Positions 5,905-8,167 of a DNA stretch of 8,167 nucleotides are shown piece after piece. Under the pieces are notes generated by a model that had not been told where the DNA came from, ran no database searches, and saw nothing but the letters and a program-made list of their open reading frames with translations. The stretch spans positions 1 to 8,167 of the forward strand of contig JAPYWY010000066.1 of NCBI GenBank assembly GCA_028276125.1. The letters are read 5' to 3'. The position numbers and the translations under genes are program-made. Every line of letters starts with the position of its first letter. The stretch's first letter is position 1. This DNA is from Pseudothermotoga sp. GTDB lineage: Bacteria; Thermotogota; Thermotogae; Thermotogales; DSM-5069.

Positions 5905-7043
5905 CAGCAATATTCGATGTTCACAATCTTTCCACGTTCTCTCAGGATTCGAGCGACATCGTGGACGAGCCTGAACTTCAACGAAACATCGTGGCTGAAC
6001 AAGGGATTCTGGTGCGCTGGATTGATCGCTCTTCCTACAACGAAGTTGACCTCGTCAGCTTCGAAGAGCAGTTTCAAAAGCATCTGCGCAGCGAGTCCAA
6101 CCTCGCTCTGCTGGTTCTCAAGGTATCTGAACAGTTGTGTCAGCGTGACGATACCCTCGGTAACGAGTTCGAAGCCTTCGAGTTTTCCGAGCGGTGGAGA
6201 ATCGAAAGATATGGTGTCGAGCTCTATCTGAACTTTCTTGTTGAGCACGCGTTCGAAGATCTGAGCTGTGGTACCGCCGCAGATGACCTTCTTCCCAGGC
6301 AGGCTCAAAAATCTTTTCACCATCGCTTCATCCTTGCTCTTGTCTTCGGGTGGGCCAACGAAGATGTTCAAGACCTGAAGAGGTCTGAACTGCGCCACCA
6401 TCGCGAGTGCGTCGTCCCCTCTGGTCCCCCTGTCGAGATGCTCGGCGAGTTTCACGAGGTGTCTCACGATGTCGCCGGGTGGAAGTCTATGTTTGAGAAG
6501 TGATTGGATCTCTTTGAGAATGTTCTTCAACCCAAAACCGAGGGGAAACTGCGGCGTTCCCATGCCAGCCTGCGAAACCCCATCGGTCATCACGAAGAGC
6601 AAATCGTTTTCTTGTGGTTTGATCTTGCTCAGCGATATGCTTCTACCTTCGATGTTCCTTTCTTCTTTCTCAAGGTTCACCAGTTCACCGTTCCTCAAGT
6701 AGAGAACAACGGGAAATTCGTACTCGACCACGACACATTCGTTGATCGTCGCATCGTACACCACGCAACACAAGTTCGCGTAGCTTATTCCCCTCACTCT
6801 GCAGGTGGGCAGAGTTTTCAAAATCGAAGTGAAAACCTCGTCGAAGGGAACATTGCGAAAGAGCATCGTGGCAGCCATCTTCGTCGTGAGTGTCGAGAGT
6901 ATGCTTGCCTTAACTCCGCTTCCAAGACCGTCCGAGACACAAGCCACCACTCTGCTTGAACTCTTCTTCACGCATATCGAATCTCCACAGATTTCCTCGC
7001 CTGGTTTGCTCTTCTTCGCATGTTCTATCTGACAGGTGAGCAC
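5904..7043 (-). CDS. SpoIIE/PP2C-type serine phosphatase with extra C-terminal domain, linked to sensory hydrogenase
   Basis: This 379-residue protein has a PP2C/SpoIIE-type phosphatase domain at about 1-220. The expected Mn/Mg-binding motifs are present: GEEICGDS (15-22, D21), VSDGLGSG (36-43, D38), VMTDGVSQAG (151-160, D154) and RGDDALAMVAQF (208-219, D210 and D211). Such phosphatases remove phosphate from Ser/Thr residues, often of anti-sigma antagonists. Residues 221-379 form a second domain, beginning FVGPPEDKSKDEAMV and containing KKVICGGTTAQI (251-262), for which I know no function. I remember similar two-domain proteins beside PAS-containing [FeFe] hydrogenases in other anaerobes. There is no signal peptide or membrane segment. 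The start is GTG, with TTGGAGGA 7 bases ahead and only 3 bases after the hydS stop, so the two are probably co-translated. No partner kinase, anti-sigma factor or antagonist is visible. The phosphatase fold is firm; the target is unknown. Confidence 0.9.
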   Translation of the reverse strand: MLTCQIEHAKKSKPGEEICGDSICVKKSSSRVVACVSDGLGSGVKASILSTLTTKMAATMLFRNVPFDEVFTSILKTLPTCRVRGISYANLCCVVYDATINECVVVEYEFPVVLYLRNGELVNLEKEERNIEGRSISLSKIKPQENDLLFVMTDGVSQAGMGTPQFPLGFGLKNILKEIQSLLKHRLPPGDIVRHLVKLAEHLDRGTRGDDALAMVAQFRPLQVLNIFVGPPEDKSKDEAMVKRFLSLPGKKVICGGTTAQIFERVLNKKVQIELDTISFDSPPLGKLEGFELVTEGIVTLTQLFRYLENQQSEVGLAAQMLLKLLFEADEVNFVVGRAINPAHQNPLFSHDVSLKFRLVHDVARILRERGKIVNIEYC

Positions 7044-7046
7044 AGC

Positions 7047-8167
7047 TCATTCCTCCAAGGATCTTCTCAACTCGACGAAACTCGCCTTTATTTCGGCGAC
7101 AGTTTCGCCGAGCAAGCCTGCCACCTCTTGAACGACCCTCATCTGTTTCGAGAGCATTTCTTCCATCTTCTGGAGCGTCTCTTTCTTGATACGTCTCAAC
7201 GTCTCCTCTTGTTCTCTCTCCTTCGTTACGTCTATCAGCAAATAAACGTCCGCCTTTTCTTCAGGAAGGATGAAAAACTTGACGTAGTAGAGGTTCGACC
7301 CTATCTGGACAGGTTGGCCCTTGAAGAAGGATTCTCTCAACTCCTGAACGAACTTTTCTTCCGCGCCGTTTCTGAAGATGTTCGAAGCACTCTTGTTTCT
7401 ATAGACTATCGTTCCATCCTTGACCATGAGGATCGCGTTCGGTGACTCCTCAACGATCCTGTGTGTCGCGGCTTTGAGCCTGTCCACCAAGTAAGTGATG
7501 CACATCTCTTTTTCTGCCCTACCCAAAAGCACTGCGGTGGCTTTGTCTTTACAGCTGTCATAGCCACACGCACCACAGTTCAACCTCTTCCTTTGGTCCG
7601 CCTTGCCCATCTGTTCCAAAACTTCCTCGATTTTTGATTCGTCAACGTGAATGGATCTCTTCTTCACAGAGAAGTTCCGATCAAGGTTCGCTTGAACATC
7701 TATCGAACCCTGATCCAACTGGGACATCCTTTTTGCATGCCGTACTATGCGAAGACGCTTCTCAACGATGCTGATATCCTTTCGGATCGCAGGACCGTTG
7801 AGACAACCTCCATGGCACGCGGAAGCTTCGATGAAAATCTTTCGTTCCTGAAATGGAAAGTTTTCGAACAGTTCGATGAGATTTTCGACGCCTTCGACCA
7901 CTATGTGCTCATCGAACTCTACGCGAACCGTGTAGTTGATGCCGCCTGAGGTCGGATACATCCTCGCGTACAAAGGATATGGGCCTTCGGGAAACTGCTC
8001 TTCGAAATGAGACAGATCCACGTTCTGCTCAGCGATGAGTGCATCGAGCTCTTCAAAAGTCAAAGCGAGGTCCACAGTCCCTTCAGCCTTTTTTGCAACA
8101 CACGGTCCTATGAAGACGACTGGCAAGTCTGCGTGAAGTCGTTTCAAAATTTTGGCGTGCGCAGTCA
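7047..8167 (-). CDS. hydS: Putative sensory [FeFe] hydrogenase (HydS type) with [4Fe-4S] and PAS domains, 5' end missing
   Basis: The last 372 residues of this protein are visible. The frame stays open to the right edge: it reads TAHAKI before an internal TTG (8147), so that TTG is not the start. The first part is the C-terminal half of an H-cluster domain, with GPCVAKKAE (near 8106-8080) and EASACHGGCLNGP (near 7826-7788). Compared with catalytic HydA, the usual MPC is GPC and EVMAC is EASAC, so two pocket methionines are Gly and Ser. A [4Fe-4S] motif CGACGYDSC with a later Cys (7577-7500) follows, then a PAS-like domain (about 7472-7230) and a helical, coiled-coil-prone tail (7227-7050). 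This order matches HydS of Thermotoga maritima, thought to sense H2 or redox state rather than make bulk H2. The tail looks like a signalling helix, but no kinase domain follows. The first H-cluster motif (TSC-type) lies outside the window. Confidence 0.88.
   Translation of the reverse strand, partial: TAHAKILKRLHADLPVVFIGPCVAKKAEGTVDLALTFEELDALIAEQNVDLSHFEEQFPEGPYPLYARMYPTSGGINYTVRVEFDEHIVVEGVENLIELFENFPFQERKIFIEASACHGGCLNGPAIRKDISIVEKRLRIVRHAKRMSQLDQGSIDVQANLDRNFSVKKRSIHVDESKIEEVLEQMGKADQRKRLNCGACGYDSCKDKATAVLLGRAEKEMCITYLVDRLKAATHRIVEESPNAILMVKDGTIVYRNKSASNIFRNGAEEKFVQELRESFFKGQPVQIGSNLYYVKFFILPEEKADVYLLIDVTKEREQEETLRRIKKETLQKMEEMLSKQMRVVQEVAGLLGETVAEIKASFVELRRSLEE
7051..7058 (-). promoter_or_regulatory. 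Ribosome-binding site of the phosphatase gene (TTGGAGGA), inside the end of hydS
   Basis: TTGGAGGA lies within the last codons of hydS, with its GGAGG core 8 bases ahead of the GTG at 7043. It supports GTG. An ATG at 7050, overlapping the hydS stop, is out of frame with the phosphatase and sits too close to the motif. Confidence 0.8.

Larger units (their letters stand above)
1..8167 (-). other. Probable single transcription unit hydS-phosphatase-hydCBA-rex-DUF2520-panB
   Basis: All eight genes share one strand. Gaps are 3, 13, 15 and 33 bases, and overlaps are 20, about 26 and 4 bases. No stem followed by a T run and no convincing promoter pair is visible between genes. Both ends run off the window, so the operon's promoter and terminator are not seen. 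The weakest link is the 33-base spacer between rex and the DUF2520 gene, where a separate promoter cannot be excluded. Confidence 0.65.

Noticed and set aside
5961..6959. Two plus-strand open frames (5961-6503 and 6504-6959) opposite the phosphatase
   Set aside because: The minus-strand protein has all expected PP2C motifs in order. The plus-strand products show no domain signatures.
8145..8147. TTG as the start of the hydS-type gene
   Set aside because: The frame continues upstream to the edge with residues TAHAKI, and the protein would otherwise begin in the middle of the H-cluster domain. The gene is cut by the window.
1..8167. Search for tRNA, rRNA, CRISPR arrays, insertion sequences, attachment sites and riboswitches
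   Set aside because: Nearly every base is accounted for by conserved coding sequence. I saw no repeat arrays, transposase motifs or RNA-gene patterns by eye.

Overview
The window is one uninterrupted minus-strand gene string of eight genes. Transcription runs from the right edge to the left edge, and no plus-strand gene can be supported. The organism is almost certainly a member of the Thermotogae. The HydA, HydB and HydC proteins match, in length and domain layout, what I remember of the trimeric electron-bifurcating [FeFe] hydrogenase of Thermotoga maritima. GC content looks near 50%, and the hydrogenase genes sit beside pantothenate genes. I remember the two sets as apart in T. maritima, so a Pseudothermotoga-like species is more likely. 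That placement is inference.

Layout in transcription order: (1) a sensory [FeFe] hydrogenase (HydS type), with H-cluster C-terminal half, [4Fe-4S] motif, PAS domain and helical tail, cut off by the right edge. (2) A SpoIIE/PP2C-type serine phosphatase with an extra C-terminal domain of about 150 residues. (3) hydC, (4) hydB and (5) hydA, the bifurcating hydrogenase. (6) rex, an NADH/NAD+-sensing repressor. (7) A Rossmann/DUF2520 protein, possibly an alternative ketopantoate reductase. (8) The first 43 codons of panB, cut off by the left edge.

The genes are packed tightly. hydC overlaps hydB by 20 bases, hydA overlaps rex by about 26, and the DUF2520 gene overlaps panB by 4 (ATGA). The other gaps are 3 to 33 bases. 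I see no convincing promoter, terminator or operator inside the window, so the main promoter and any Rex operator should lie upstream, beyond the right edge.

Functionally the string joins an H2-metabolising enzyme to two possible sensing layers. HydS with the phosphatase may read H2 or redox state and pass it on by dephosphorylating a protein. Rex reads NADH/NAD+. HydABC is expected to make H2 from NADH and reduced ferredoxin together. The downstream pan genes make a coenzyme A precursor and have no obvious mechanistic link beyond co-transcription.

Most of this is known biology. The parts most worth a second look are the phosphatase C-terminal domain, the output end of HydS, the unknown phosphorylated target, and the DUF2520-panB coupling.
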